A stretch of 64,000 bases of DNA. Source: Salinibius halmophilus (lineage in GTDB: Bacteria; Pseudomonadota; Gammaproteobacteria; Pseudomonadales; Natronospirillaceae). The stretch is from contig NZ_QPEP01000008.1 of assembly GCF_003577475.1 (NCBI RefSeq), positions 1 through 64,000 of the forward strand, written 5' to 3'. Made by a program: the position numbers and the translations under genes. Numbering within the stretch: position 1 is the stretch's first letter; each line of letters opens with the position of its first letter. The notes under the pieces are model-generated. The model was not told where the DNA came from and ran no database searches. It saw only the letters and a program-made list of their open reading frames with translations. Shown piece by piece: positions 1 through 10,218 of this stretch.

Positions 1-40
1 TGTCTGCAAACACTCGCACGCTCGTGATTTACAGACCTAC
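1..40 (+). repeat. Dispersed palindromic element (REP-like), copy 1
   Basis: Begins TGTCTGCAAA and ends ATTTACAGACCTAC. The outer arms GTCTGCAAA and TTTACAGAC are complementary except for one C/A pair, and CAC/GTG pair further in. The same arms recur at 8276, 8353, 8409 (inverted), 10180, 14579 (inverted) and 61967. It lies downstream of the ATP synthase operon. Its left edge is the window edge, so flanking context is missing. Confidence 0.8.
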
Positions 41-89
41 AACCTCGTGATTTACAGACCTACAACCTCGTGATTTGCAGACCTACGTT
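21..89 (+). repeat. 23-bp tandem repeat, three units, derived from the REP-like element
   Basis: The unit CTCGTGATTTACAGACCTAC plus AAC starts at 21, 44 and 67. The third unit has one change (TTTGCAG) and ends in GTT. The unit is the right half of the palindromic element, so this is a local tandem expansion of a half-element without its left arm. Confidence 0.85.
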
Positions 90-100
90 TCTTTAGGCAA

Positions 101-128
101 AAAAAAGCAGCCGGTCGGCTGCTTTTTT
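101..128 (-). terminator. Rho-independent terminator of the atp operon
   Basis: AAAAAAGCAGCCG, a 2-base loop GT, and CGGCTGCTTTTTT form a perfect hairpin with an A tract on one side and a T tract on the other, so it can act in both directions. It lies 15 bases beyond the atpC stop on the minus strand. Confidence 0.9.
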
Positions 129-142
129 GATTGCGTTTGCAA

Positions 143-559
143 TTACTGTTTTGCGTCGCGTACTGCGCGTAGCTGACCGAGTGCACGAGCCAGTTGAATT
201 TGCAGTTCAGCAAATTCGTGATCTTGCATGTGCACAGCGATGGCTTTTTCGGCACGCTCTTTCGCTTCGAGCGCCGCTTTTTCATCGATGTCATCAACAC
301 GCAATGCCGTGTCAGCCAGTACCGTAATGCTGTCAGGTTGCACTTCTAAGAAACCGCCTTCCACATAGAAAACGTGTTCTTTGTTGTGCAAGGTCCGAAC
401 TTTGATTGGACCCGGCTTTAGTTTGGTAAGCAAAGGTTCGTGACCGGCCATAATACCGAGCGAACCTGAAATGCCTTCTGCTACCACAACTTCAGCAACA
501 CCAGAGAAGATGGCCTCTTCTGCACTTACGATGTCACAGTGGACAGTGATATTAGCCAT
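143..559 (-). CDS. atpC: F1Fo ATP synthase subunit epsilon
   Basis: Epsilon subunit of the F1 central stalk, which couples rotation of the c-ring to catalysis and can inhibit ATP hydrolysis. The 138-residue product has the usual N-terminal beta-sandwich (ITVHCDIVSAEEAIFSG, then GSLGIMAGHEPLLTKLKPG) and a C-terminal helical hairpin (residues about 88-138), close to the family length. A GTG lies one codon upstream, but the ATG at 559 fits better with the ribosome site AGGGGGTG and gives the standard MANITVHCD start. It is the last gene of atpIBEFHAGDC, 14 bases after atpD, and is followed by a strong terminator. Confidence 0.97.
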   Translation of the reverse strand: MANITVHCDIVSAEEAIFSGVAEVVVAEGISGSLGIMAGHEPLLTKLKPGPIKVRTLHNKEHVFYVEGGFLEVQPDSITVLADTALRVDDIDEKAALEAKERAEKAIAVHMQDHEFAELQIQLARALGQLRAVRDAKQ

Positions 560-573
560 CACACACCCCCTGA

Positions 574-2010
<1,437 letters not shown>

Positions 2011-2874
2011 TTACACCGCCGCAGCACCGCCGACGATTTCCGAAAGTTCCTGAGTAATCGCAGCCTGACGGGCTTTGTTGTACTTCAGGTTCAGTTCGTT
2101 AATAAAGTTACCGGCGTTATCCGTCGCGGCTTTCATCGCCAACATACGCGATGACTGCTCACAAGCGTTGTTGTCAACGACTGCTTGGTAAACCTGCGCT
2201 TCAATGAAACGCACCATCAGTTCGTTTAACAGTTTCTCGGCATCTGGTTCATAGATGTAGTCCCAAGAGTTACGCTTTGCGGTTTCGTCGTCGGCATGTT
2301 CCAACGGCAACAGCTGCTGCACGCTAGGCTCATATGACATCGCACTAATGAAGTCGTTGTATACAACGTACAGGCGGTCAATTTCGCCTGCTTCGTACTG
2401 ATCTAGCATCACTTTGATACCACCAATCAGCTCACGAACTTCTGGCTTGTCACCCAGTGACTGGATAGAAGCGACAACATTGGCTTTGCGAGATTTGAAG
2501 AAGCCGGTACCTTTTGCGCCAATGGCACAAATGGCAACTTCAACGTTCTGCTCTTTCCACTGCTTCATTTCCTGTGACATTTTCTTGAACAAGTTAATGT
2601 TCAAGCCGCCACATAGGCCACGGTCGGTAGAAACCACAATGTAACCAACGCGCTTAACTTCGCGTTCCTGTAAATACAGGTGGCGATAGTCCGGATTGGC
2701 GTTTGCCAAGTGACCAATGACTGTGCGCAATCGTTGTGCGTACGGTTTACTGGCCTGCATCCGGTCTTGTGCTTTACGCATCTTACTCGCCGCAACCATT
2801 TGCATTGCAGACGTAATCTTTTGCGTATTTTTGATACTGCCAATTTTGGCGCGAATCTCTTTTCCGGCTGCCAT
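2011..2874 (-). CDS. atpG: F1Fo ATP synthase subunit gamma
   Basis: Gamma subunit, the rotating central shaft of F1. The 287-residue product starts [20 protein letters not shown] and ends with the conserved C-terminal helix containing [19 protein letters not shown], the two long helices of the coiled-coil shaft. The middle has the Rossmann-like domain with [12 protein letters not shown]. The length matches the family. It lies between atpA (49-base gap) and atpD in the same operon. Confidence 0.98.
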   Translation of the reverse strand: MAAGKEIRAKIGSIKNTQKITSAMQMVAASKMRKAQDRMQASKPYAQRLRTVIGHLANANPDYRHLYLQEREVKRVGYIVVSTDRGLCGGLNINLFKKMSQEMKQWKEQNVEVAICAIGAKGTGFFKSRKANVVASIQSLGDKPEVRELIGGIKVMLDQYEAGEIDRLYVVYNDFISAMSYEPSVQQLLPLEHADDETAKRNSWDYIYEPDAEKLLNELMVRFIEAQVYQAVVDNNACEQSSRMLAMKAATDNAGNFINELNLKYNKARQAAITQELSEIVGGAAAV

Positions 2875-2923
2875 GATCCTGTCCTATTGCCTGGTGATAG
2901 CCCGCCCAAGCGAGCTATCTAGG

Positions 2924-4468
2924 TTACCAAGTCTGGGTAGATTTAAACGTTTCAATCGAAGACTTCAATGCGTCTGCGATTTCGCCGTTGTAGTCACCCG
3001 TTGCGTTGATGTTATCCATCAACTCTTTACGCTCGGCTTTCATCCAGGCCAATAGCGCAGCTTCGAATGGCAGGATATCTTTTACTTCGATATCTTTTAG
3101 GAAACCATTATCCGCTGCGTACAGTACCACTGCCATGTCAGCAACTGACATAGGCTTGTACTGATCCTGCTTCATCAGTTCAGTCACTTTAGTACCGTGA
3201 TCAAGCTGCGCACGCGTTGCCTCATCTAGGTCAGATGCAAACTGAGCGAATGCCGCCAATTCACGGTACTGAGCTAGTGCAGTACGAATACCGCCAGACA
3301 GCTTTTTGATGATCTTGGTCTGAGCCGAACCACCTACACGAGAAACCGAGATACCCGGGTTAACCGCAGGGCGGATACCAGAGTTGAACAAGTTAGTTTC
3401 TAGGAAGATCTGACCGTCGGTAATAGAAATTACGTTAGTCGGTACGAACGCAGAAACGTCACCCGCTTGGGTTTCAATGATCGGTAGCGCTGTCAAAGAA
3501 CCAGTTTGGCCTTTCACTTCACCATTTGTCAGCTTCTCAACTTCTTCTGCATTGATGCGCGACGCGCGCTCAAGTAGACGAGAGTGGAGATAGAAAACGT
3601 CACCTGGGTAAGCCTCACGGCCTGGTGGACGCTTAAGCAACAATGAAATCTGACGGTAAGCCCAAGCTTGCTTCGTCAAATCATCGTAAATGATTAGGGC
3701 ATCTTCGCCGCGGTCGCGGAAGTATTCACCCATTGCACAACCAGCGTATGCTGATAGGAACTGCATAGACGCAGGCGTCGACGCAGAAGCCGCTACAATG
3801 ATTGTGTGCTTCAGGGCATCGTGCTCTTCAAGCTTGCGTACAACGTTAGCGATCGAAGATTGCTTCTGACCGATTGCAACGTATACACACTTGATGCCTG
3901 AGTCTTTCTGGTTGATGATCGCGTCAACTGCCATGGCTGTTTTACCAGTCTGGCGGTCACCAATAATCAGCTCACGCTGACCACGGCCGATTGGGATCAT
4001 CGCATCTACAGACTTATAACCAGTTTGCACTGGCTGAGATACACCCTCACGAGCAATTACCCCTGGGGCAATTTTCTCTAGCGGTGAAGTCTGCTTGTTA
4101 TTTAGCGGGCCTTTGCCGTCAATTGGGTTACCCAAAGCATCTACTACGCGGCCAAGTAGCTCAGGGCCAGTAGGTACTTCAAGAATACGACCTGTACACT
4201 TAGCAGTTTGACCTTCTGCTAGTGATAGGTAGTCACCCAATACAATGGCACCAACCGAGTCACGCTCGAGGTTAAGCGCCATACCAAATACGCCACCTTC
4301 GAACTCGATCATCTCACCGTACATTACGTCGGCAAGGCCATGAATACGAACGATACCGTCAGATACTGAAACGATGGTACCTTCGTTTTGTGGTTGTGGT
4401 GATAGATCAAGCGATTCAATTCGCTTCTTGATCACATCACTAATTTCTGATGGATTCAGTTGCTGCAT
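2924..4468 (-). CDS. atpA: F1Fo ATP synthase subunit alpha
   Basis: Non-catalytic nucleotide-binding alpha subunit of F1. The 514-residue product has an N-terminal helix that contacts delta ([19 protein letters not shown]), a beta-barrel, a P-loop GDRQTGKT at residues 170-177, and the signature [17 protein letters not shown] near residue 370. The length is typical. It follows atpH with 11 bases between and is translated from an ATG with AGGGGAAAAGGC just upstream. Confidence 0.99.
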   Translation of the reverse strand: MQQLNPSEISDVIKKRIESLDLSPQPQNEGTIVSVSDGIVRIHGLADVMYGEMIEFEGGVFGMALNLERDSVGAIVLGDYLSLAEGQTAKCTGRILEVPTGPELLGRVVDALGNPIDGKGPLNNKQTSPLEKIAPGVIAREGVSQPVQTGYKSVDAMIPIGRGQRELIIGDRQTGKTAMAVDAIINQKDSGIKCVYVAIGQKQSSIANVVRKLEEHDALKHTIIVAASASTPASMQFLSAYAGCAMGEYFRDRGEDALIIYDDLTKQAWAYRQISLLLKRPPGREAYPGDVFYLHSRLLERASRINAEEVEKLTNGEVKGQTGSLTALPIIETQAGDVSAFVPTNVISITDGQIFLETNLFNSGIRPAVNPGISVSRVGGSAQTKIIKKLSGGIRTALAQYRELAAFAQFASDLDEATRAQLDHGTKVTELMKQDQYKPMSVADMAVVLYAADNGFLKDIEVKDILPFEAALLAWMKAERKELMDNINATGDYNGEIADALKSSIETFKSTQTW

Positions 4469-4479
4469 GCCTTTTCCCC

Positions 4480-5013
4480 TTAGGAATTCATTGCTTCAGC
4501 CAGCTTCGCCAGTTTGCCGCGTACAGAGCCATCAAGTGTCACATCACCCGCGCGGATGATTACACCGCCAATAAGGCTGGCATCTACTTCTGAACGCAGA
4601 ACAACTGGGCGACCGAAGCGGGCCGTCAGTTTTTCGTTCAAAGCTTTCTCTTGTGCGTCGGTCATGGCAAAGGCAGAGGTCACTACCGCTTGCACTTCAA
4701 CACCAAGTTCAGCTTTTAGAGCTTCAAACTGCTCACGCACATTTGCGACAAGCGCCAAACGACCATTCTCAGCTAGGGCCAACAACAGGTTCTTAACACC
4801 AGCATCGTCACGGCCAAGCAACTCCACCAATGTATTGGCTTTTTGCTCAGCAGAGACCGATGGCTTACCTAGAAGCGCTGCAACCTTGTCTTCTGCAACA
4901 ATCGCAGTCAACTCTGCTAACGCAGTGCTCCATAGCTCAATAGTGTTCTGCTGCTGGGCTAACTCGAAAACCGCCTTGGCATAGGGACGGGCCATAGTGC
5001 TAAGTTCCGCCAT
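4480..5013 (-). CDS. atpH: F1Fo ATP synthase subunit delta
   Basis: Delta subunit (OSCP type) of the peripheral stalk, joining the b dimer to the top of F1. The 177-residue product begins [20 protein letters not shown], typical of the N-terminal six-helix bundle, and ends with the conserved stretch [20 protein letters not shown]. It sits between atpF (12-base gap) and atpA, the standard position. Nothing unusual. Confidence 0.97.
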   Translation of the reverse strand: MAELSTMARPYAKAVFELAQQQNTIELWSTALAELTAIVAEDKVAALLGKPSVSAEQKANTLVELLGRDDAGVKNLLLALAENGRLALVANVREQFEALKAELGVEVQAVVTSAFAMTDAQEKALNEKLTARFGRPVVLRSEVDASLIGGVIIRAGDVTLDGSVRGKLAKLAEAMNS

Positions 5014-5025
5014 GGTTCCCTCCCC

Positions 5026-5496
5026 TTACAGGTCTGCCGCGAGTTTGTCGAGTAGCTCGCTATGTGCTTTTTCGTCGACTTGCGTCTGCAGAATTTTCTG
5101 CGCGCCTTCGACAGCTAGGGCAGCAACACGTGCACGTAATTCTTCGCGCGCACGATTCACTTCTTGCTCAATTTCAGCTTTTGCAGCGGCAACCAAGCGG
5201 TCTCCCTCTGCTGCAGCTTCCGCTTTCGACTCATCGATAATCTGAGTCGCGCGCTTATTAGCTTGCTCGATGATCACCGCTGCTTGCTGCTTCGCTTCGT
5301 TCAAAGACTTAGACGCATTTTCCTGCGCTAGTTCTAAGTCTTTGGCCGCGCGATCAGCTGCATTCAGGCCATCAGCGATCTTCTTCTTGCGCTCTTCAAG
5401 CGCTGCCACGATTGGGCCCCATACGAACTTAACGCACAGGTACACAAAGATGGCAAAGATGATCATTTGGACGAGCAGCGTGGCATTAACGTTCAT
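5026..5496 (-). CDS. atpF: F1Fo ATP synthase subunit b
   Basis: Subunit b, the membrane-anchored peripheral stalk. The 156-residue product begins [20 protein letters not shown], a single N-terminal membrane helix, then [21 protein letters not shown], followed by a long charged, Ala-rich coiled coil to the C-terminus. The length equals the E. coli protein. It is the fourth gene of the operon, between atpE and atpH. Confidence 0.98.
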   Translation of the reverse strand: MNVNATLLVQMIIFAIFVYLCVKFVWGPIVAALEERKKKIADGLNAADRAAKDLELAQENASKSLNEAKQQAAVIIEQANKRATQIIDESKAEAAAEGDRLVAAAKAEIEQEVNRAREELRARVAALAVEGAQKILQTQVDEKAHSELLDKLAADL

Positions 5497-5555
5497 GCCT
5501 GCACCCCTTTTTTATGTAAATGATTCAACGTTTATTGCTGTCTTGTGACTGGCGA

Positions 5556-5801
<246 letters not shown>

Positions 5802-5841
5802 CTAATTTCTAAGGTTGGTTATATTAAGGTTATTAAAACTA

Positions 5842-6708
<867 letters not shown>

Positions 6709-7122
6709 TTATCCGTCCTCTTTCTGCCGTGTTACCGGCGTTTGAAGTTGCCAATGAATACAGACCACCCCCGATAAAGAAAGCACAAACAGCGAGACAA
6801 TAAACACTTCCGGCTGCACGCTTGGGAACTGAATAAAAACGAGCGCGCAGCAAATTGCTGTTAAGACTAACTTTTCTATCGAGGCTTGGTAAAAACTTTG
6901 TACTATCTTGGACGGCTGGAAGCGTCCCCGTCGGCGCCAAGCTTTCAACTTGAACCAATACGTGGGTAACAACCAACACACCCAACCTAGCAGCACAGAT
7001 ATTGCCCAATCTGTGCTTGCCATTAATGCTAGCAGTGTCGCCCCAACTGCTAACAAAGAATTTGCGATAAACGCTTTCTGCAGTGACGGTGCTTTTACTG
7101 TTGATGGTCGATTGGAAAGCAT
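6709..7122 (-). CDS. atpI: ATP synthase protein I
   Basis: Small membrane protein at the head of the ATP synthase operon. The family is thought to assist c-ring assembly or magnesium supply and is not part of the final complex. The 137-residue product has about four hydrophobic segments (SLLAVGATLLALMAS, AISVLLGWVCWLLPTYWF, LVLTAICCALVFI, VFIVSLFVLSLSGVVC). The sequence is poorly conserved across bacteria, so the call rests on topology and position. The ATG at 7122 has AGGGGA eight bases upstream. No gap to atpB. Confidence 0.9.
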   Translation of the reverse strand: MLSNRPSTVKAPSLQKAFIANSLLAVGATLLALMASTDWAISVLLGWVCWLLPTYWFKLKAWRRRGRFQPSKIVQSFYQASIEKLVLTAICCALVFIQFPSVQPEVFIVSLFVLSLSGVVCIHWQLQTPVTRQKEDG

Positions 7123-7177
7123 CGGTCCATCCCCTTTGTCATTATCTCAGTCACTACAGTCAAAATTAACGCCGGAC

Positions 7178-7206
7178 AGTATATTGGCTGACCTTCACGG
7201 GCGCAA
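7178..7206 (-). promoter_or_regulatory. Possible sigma-70 promoter of the atp operon
   Basis: On the minus strand a TATACT -10 box (complement of 7178-7183) stands 17 bases from a weak -35 TTGCGC (complement of 7201-7206), about 56 bases upstream of the atpI start. The -10 is good, the -35 matches only TTG, so this is a suggestion. Confidence 0.4.
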
Positions 7207-7388
7207 TAGAACAAAGCAAGAGAAATTCCCCTAACCTAAGTCAACGTTATGACTGATTGGCCTGACGAAGTAAACCATTCATTGATCAAACTTACCAAGT
7301 TGAAAGCTATTGGTTGTACTCATTCGCTGCCATTTAGATCTTGAACAATAATAACTGTGATTAATCTCACAACAGATGGGGAACCTTA

Positions 7389-8273
7389 ATGACCATTTTG
7401 TGTTACGGCGAAGCATTGATCGACCTTTTAGGCGATAAAAACAACCACAAACAATTTTGTGCTCAATCAGGTGGTGCGCCTGCAAACGTAGCCGTTGGCA
7501 TCGCCAAGCTTGGAGAAAACAGTGTATTTTTAGGAGGCTTTGGTAACGATTTGTTTTCAAGGCGACTAAAACAAGATCTGGCGGACTTCGGGGTTGAGGT
7601 GATTGCCGCCGATACCGACCGCAATACGGCACTTGCAATCATTAGTTTGGATGAAAACGGCGAGCGCAGCTTTGCCTTTCATCGACACAATACCGCTGAC
7701 CTTATGCTAAACCAGCAAGCAATTGATTCTGCCATAGCATTAGCGCCGCAAGTGGTGCACTACTGTTCCAACACCCTTACCACAGAAGATAGCCGATACT
7801 GGCATGGGCAAGTGATACAGTCGTTACCTGGCTATAAGTCATACGATGTCAATTTGCGCCTTAACTTATGGGAAAGTGAGTCTCAAGCCATCATTGCAGC
7901 CAAAGAAGCGCTTAGCACTGCCGATTTAGTGAAACTTTCTGATGAAGAACAGCTAGCTTTAGCGCTGACTGACGATGATTTACTTGCCATGTCGAGTGAC
8001 AAGACCATTCTGCTAACCGCCGGTAAGGCTCCCATTCATATTTTCTACCAAGGTCAACAAGCCAGCGTTGAACCACCGGTAGTCACCCCAGTTGATACAA
8101 CAGCCGGTGGCGATGGTTTTATTAGTGGCGTGCTCGCTTGGATAGCCGCCAATCAATGGCCTGAGTCGATCGTTCAATGGCAACAGGCGGTGCAACAAGG
8201 CGCCCAAGTAGGTGCAAAAACAGTTACTCGCTATGGGTCGTTTGATGCATTGCCAGGGTTGGGGGAGCTGTGA
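7389..8273 (+). CDS. PfkB-family carbohydrate kinase, probable fructokinase
   Basis: Cytoplasmic sugar kinase of the ribokinase/PfkB family, which phosphorylates a sugar with ATP; fructose is the likeliest substrate by overall pattern. The 294-residue product opens with ILCYGEALIDLL, has the N-terminal PfkB signature region GGAPANVAVGIAKLGENSVFLGG split over residues 28-51, and the C-terminal signature DTTAGGDGF at 236-244 with Asp242 as the expected catalytic base. A GGGGAA site precedes the ATG. It stands alone, convergent with dps, with palindromic repeats just after its stop. Substrate specificity cannot be read from sequence alone. Confidence 0.85.
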   Translation: MTILCYGEALIDLLGDKNNHKQFCAQSGGAPANVAVGIAKLGENSVFLGGFGNDLFSRRLKQDLADFGVEVIAADTDRNTALAIISLDENGERSFAFHRHNTADLMLNQQAIDSAIALAPQVVHYCSNTLTTEDSRYWHGQVIQSLPGYKSYDVNLRLNLWESESQAIIAAKEALSTADLVKLSDEEQLALALTDDDLLAMSSDKTILLTAGKAPIHIFYQGQQASVEPPVVTPVDTTAGGDGFISGVLAWIAANQWPESIVQWQQAVQQGAQVGAKTVTRYGSFDALPGLGEL

Positions 8274-8275
8274 CC

Positions 8276-8316
8276 TGTCTGCAAACACTCGCTACGCTCG
8301 CGATTTACAGACCTAC
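8276..8316 (+). repeat. Dispersed palindromic element (REP-like), copy 2
   Basis: TGTCTGCAAA at the left and ATTTACAGACCTAC at the right. It starts two bases after the stop codon of the sugar kinase gene, in the space between two convergent genes, where it could serve as a transcript end. Confidence 0.85.
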
Positions 8317-8352
8317 TAGATGTAGATGTTTGGGATTTTCCGTGCTGGATTT

Positions 8353-8394
8353 TGTCTGCAAACACTCGCTTCGCTCGTGATTTACGGACCCACC
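8353..8394 (+). repeat. Dispersed palindromic element (REP-like), copy 3
   Basis: Same arms as the other copies, with right arm TTTACGGACCCAC. The inner part pairs as CAC/GTG and GC/GC around a TTC loop. Second of three copies in the 198 bases between the sugar kinase and dps. Confidence 0.85.
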
Positions 8395-8408
8395 AATCGT
8401 CGGTTTTT

Positions 8409-8447
8409 GGTAGGTCCGTAAATAATGGCGAAGCCATTTTTGCGGAC
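8409..8447 (-). repeat. Dispersed palindromic element (REP-like), copy 4, inverted
   Basis: Inverted copy: GGTCCGTAAAT, inner stem AATGGC-GAA-GCCATT, then TTTGCGGACA. The outer stem is GTCCG/CGGAC instead of GTCTG/CAGAC, a compensatory change. With copy 3 it forms a head-to-head pair, the usual clustered layout of REP-type elements. Confidence 0.85.
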
Positions 8448-8471
8448 AAATCCTAAGGGATTCGCCTATGG

Positions 8472-8945
8472 CTATTCCTGCAAAATTGAACGTAGCATCC
8501 ACGCCGTTTGCTCGTGTACCGAGATACGCTCAGTTAGTAAGTCGGCGGTCGGCTCATCATTCGCTTCGTCTAACAAGTCGAACAATGCTCGCGCTGTTCT
8601 CGCCACGGCTTCGTGGCCTTTAGCCAGCGCATCGACCATTTCTAATGCTTTAGGAGGATTAGACGGCGCTTGCTCAATGCTGGTCAGCTGGCCGAACTCG
8701 GCATACGACCCCGGTGCGTCATGACCGAGCGAACGAATGCGCTCCGCTATCACGTCAATGGCATTCCACAGCTCGGTGTACTGCTCTTCGAACATGGTGT
8801 GCAAGCTGTTAAACATTGGCCCTTTTACGTTCCAATGATAGTTGTGCGTATTTAGGTACAAAGTAAACGTATCTGCCAACACATGGCTAAGACCTTTGGC
8901 AATTTGTTCACGGTGCTGATCTGAAATTCCAATATTGATTGTCAT
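8472..8945 (-). CDS. dps: Dps-family DNA-binding ferritin-like protein
   Basis: Miniferritin that oxidises and stores iron in a 12-subunit shell and protects DNA under starvation or oxidative stress. The 157-residue product carries the Dps ferroxidase pattern: THNYHWNVKGPMFNSLH, then MFEEQYTELWNAIDVIAERI, supplying His, Asp and Glu ligands that lie at the dimer interface in this family. The C-terminal helix ends WMLRSILQE. ATG at 8945 has GGAG seven bases upstream. It follows the ZIP transporter gene by 26 bases on the same strand, so the two probably share a transcript. No Lys-rich N-terminal tail is present, so DNA binding is uncertain. Confidence 0.93.
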   Translation of the reverse strand: MTINIGISDQHREQIAKGLSHVLADTFTLYLNTHNYHWNVKGPMFNSLHTMFEEQYTELWNAIDVIAERIRSLGHDAPGSYAEFGQLTSIEQAPSNPPKALEMVDALAKGHEAVARTARALFDLLDEANDEPTADLLTERISVHEQTAWMLRSILQE

Positions 8946-8971
8946 ACTTCACTCCATTCGTTGAAAAACAC

Positions 8972-9889
8972 TTATCCAAGTGTAGTGTCCAAAACCATCA
9001 TTAGTGCAAAACCGGCCATTAACCCCGTTGTAGCAAGGCTTTGATTGCCGTTGCGGTGCGTTTCGGGAATCACCTCGTGGGAGACCACAAATAACATCGC
9101 CCCGCCAGCAATGCCCAAGCCAATTGGGTAGCTATACAGCGAACCACTGCTTAACCCTACGCCAATTAATGCACCAACAGGCTCTAAAAATCCGCCAAGC
9201 GCAGCAATACCGATACTAGCAAGCGGCTTCACACCAATTGCTATCAGCGCTAAGGCTACTGCTAACCCCTCAGGTATATCTTGCAGCGCAATTGCGGTTG
9301 CCAGCGGCACCCCTACGCTCATATCGCCTTGGCTAAAGCCAACACCCACCGCCATGCCTTCCGGCAAGTTATGCAGGGCCATCGCCATCACAAACAGCCA
9401 TACTCGGCTTAAGCGGTCGCTGCCAACACCATGCACCCCAGCGGTTTCGTGCTCATGCGGCATAAAGCGGTCGAGGCCAAACATCAACAACACGCCTAGC
9501 CCCATACCCCCAACAACCATTAGTGATGATAACGCTGGCGACCCCGTAATCTCCTGACCCGCCTCAATACCTGGGAGCAGTAGCGAAAATGCTGCTGCCG
9601 CCAGCATCATACCGGCAGCAAACCCCAACATAATATCGGTTGTGCTTTGTTTTACCTTGCGAAGCACCAAAGCTGGCACAGCACCTAACGTGGTTGCCAC
9701 AAAACCAACGGTACCACCGGCTAGGGCATACAAAACGAAGCTATCACCCGTTTGCGACACGTTAATGATGGAGTCAACTAACAGCGCCAGAATGACCGCC
9801 AGCGCAACAATTAAACCCGCGGCAGCAAAAGGATGACGATGCGCTTGGGCAGACAGCTCATCCGTCAACTTGATATAGGCATCGACCAT
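8972..9889 (-). CDS. ZIP-family divalent metal transporter
   Basis: Inner-membrane ZIP-family permease for zinc, iron or related divalent metals. The 305-residue product has about eight hydrophobic helices and both ZIP metal-site motifs: HNLPEGMAVGVGFSQGD in helix IV and ALQDIPEGLAVALALIAIG in helix V. A His-containing loop (MPHEHE) between helices III and IV may gather metal. A start eight codons upstream (9913) is possible, but the ATG at 9889 has GCGAGGT five bases before it and gives a normal N-terminus. A Fur-like box lies about 47 bases upstream and dps follows 26 bases downstream. Metal specificity is not determined by the motifs. Confidence 0.9.
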   Translation of the reverse strand: MVDAYIKLTDELSAQAHRHPFAAAGLIVALAVILALLVDSIINVSQTGDSFVLYALAGGTVGFVATTLGAVPALVLRKVKQSTTDIMLGFAAGMMLAAAAFSLLLPGIEAGQEITGSPALSSLMVVGGMGLGVLLMFGLDRFMPHEHETAGVHGVGSDRLSRVWLFVMAMALHNLPEGMAVGVGFSQGDMSVGVPLATAIALQDIPEGLAVALALIAIGVKPLASIGIAALGGFLEPVGALIGVGLSSGSLYSYPIGLGIAGGAMLFVVSHEVIPETHRNGNQSLATTGLMAGFALMMVLDTTLG

Positions 9890-9935
9890 GGTGTACCTCG
9901 CTTGCAGAAACAATATGAGAGTAATATGGCACCTA

Positions 9936-9954
9936 AATGAGAATTATTCCAATT
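9936..9954 (-). promoter_or_regulatory. Fur-like operator upstream of the ZIP transporter
   Basis: AATGAGAATTATTCCAATT matches 17 of 19 positions of the palindromic Fur consensus AATGAGAATTATTCTCATT, by eye. It lies about 47 bases upstream of the ZIP start, a normal operator distance. It also abuts an imperfect inverted repeat (TTCCAATT at 9947 and AATTGGAA near 9990). Points to iron-responsive control of the ZIP-dps pair. Confidence 0.6.
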
Positions 9955-10045
9955 AAATAATTGATCCAGATCGATCAGATTATTAAATAATTGGAACTTT
10001 AACCGTGAGTACGCAAGAAGTAGAGTAGGCGATTAGTAGGTTTTT

Positions 10046-10066
10046 CAAACCGCAGGTTTGGGAAAC
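10046..10066 (+). repeat. Short hairpin repeat, second family, copy A
   Basis: CAAACCGCAGGTTTGGGAAAC. The stem AAACC-GCA-GGTTT is followed by GGGAAAC. A sister copy lies 96 bases downstream with a different but still paired stem. Confidence 0.65.
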
Positions 10067-10141
10067 ATTGATCGATGGCGATACACGTTGCCCGGCGAAA
10101 AACTACACGCCGTGCAACCTACGTGGTCATTCGAGGTTGTA

Positions 10142-10162
10142 CAAAGCGCAGCTTTGGGAAAC
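10142..10162 (+). repeat. Short hairpin repeat, second family, copy B
   Basis: CAAAGCGCAGCTTTGGGAAAC. Compared with copy A the stem is AAAGC-GCA-GCTTT: one base changes on each arm and pairing is kept, so structure rather than sequence seems conserved. Confidence 0.65.
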
Positions 10163-10179
10163 TTGGGTTAACGACGACA

Positions 10180-10218
10180 TGTCTGCAAAAATGGCTTCGC
10201 CATTATTTACAGACCTAC
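10180..10218 (+). repeat. Dispersed palindromic element (REP-like), copy 5, overlapping the parB stop
   Basis: TGTCTGCAAA, perfect inner stem AATGGC-TTC-GCCATT, then ATTTACAGACCTAC. The last bases CTA (10215-10217) are the complement of the parB TAG stop, so the repeat supplies the end of the gene. Confidence 0.87.

Larger units (their letters stand above)
9955..10179. other. Intergenic region between parB and the ZIP transporter
   Basis: With the Fur-like box and the palindrome at 10180, this fills a 325-base gap without a convincing gene. It contains the right half of an AT-rich inverted repeat (ATTAAATAATTGGAA near 9978-9993) and two short hairpin repeats at 10046 and 10142. A 62-codon frame starting at 10068 runs through these repeats and into parB on the other strand and is not considered real. 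Confidence 0.6.

Noticed and set aside
4514..4984. Long plus-strand frame opposite atpH (156 codons), and similar frames opposite mnmG, atpA and others
   Set aside because: These are antisense shadows caused by codon bias of clear genes; no ribosome site or family pattern.
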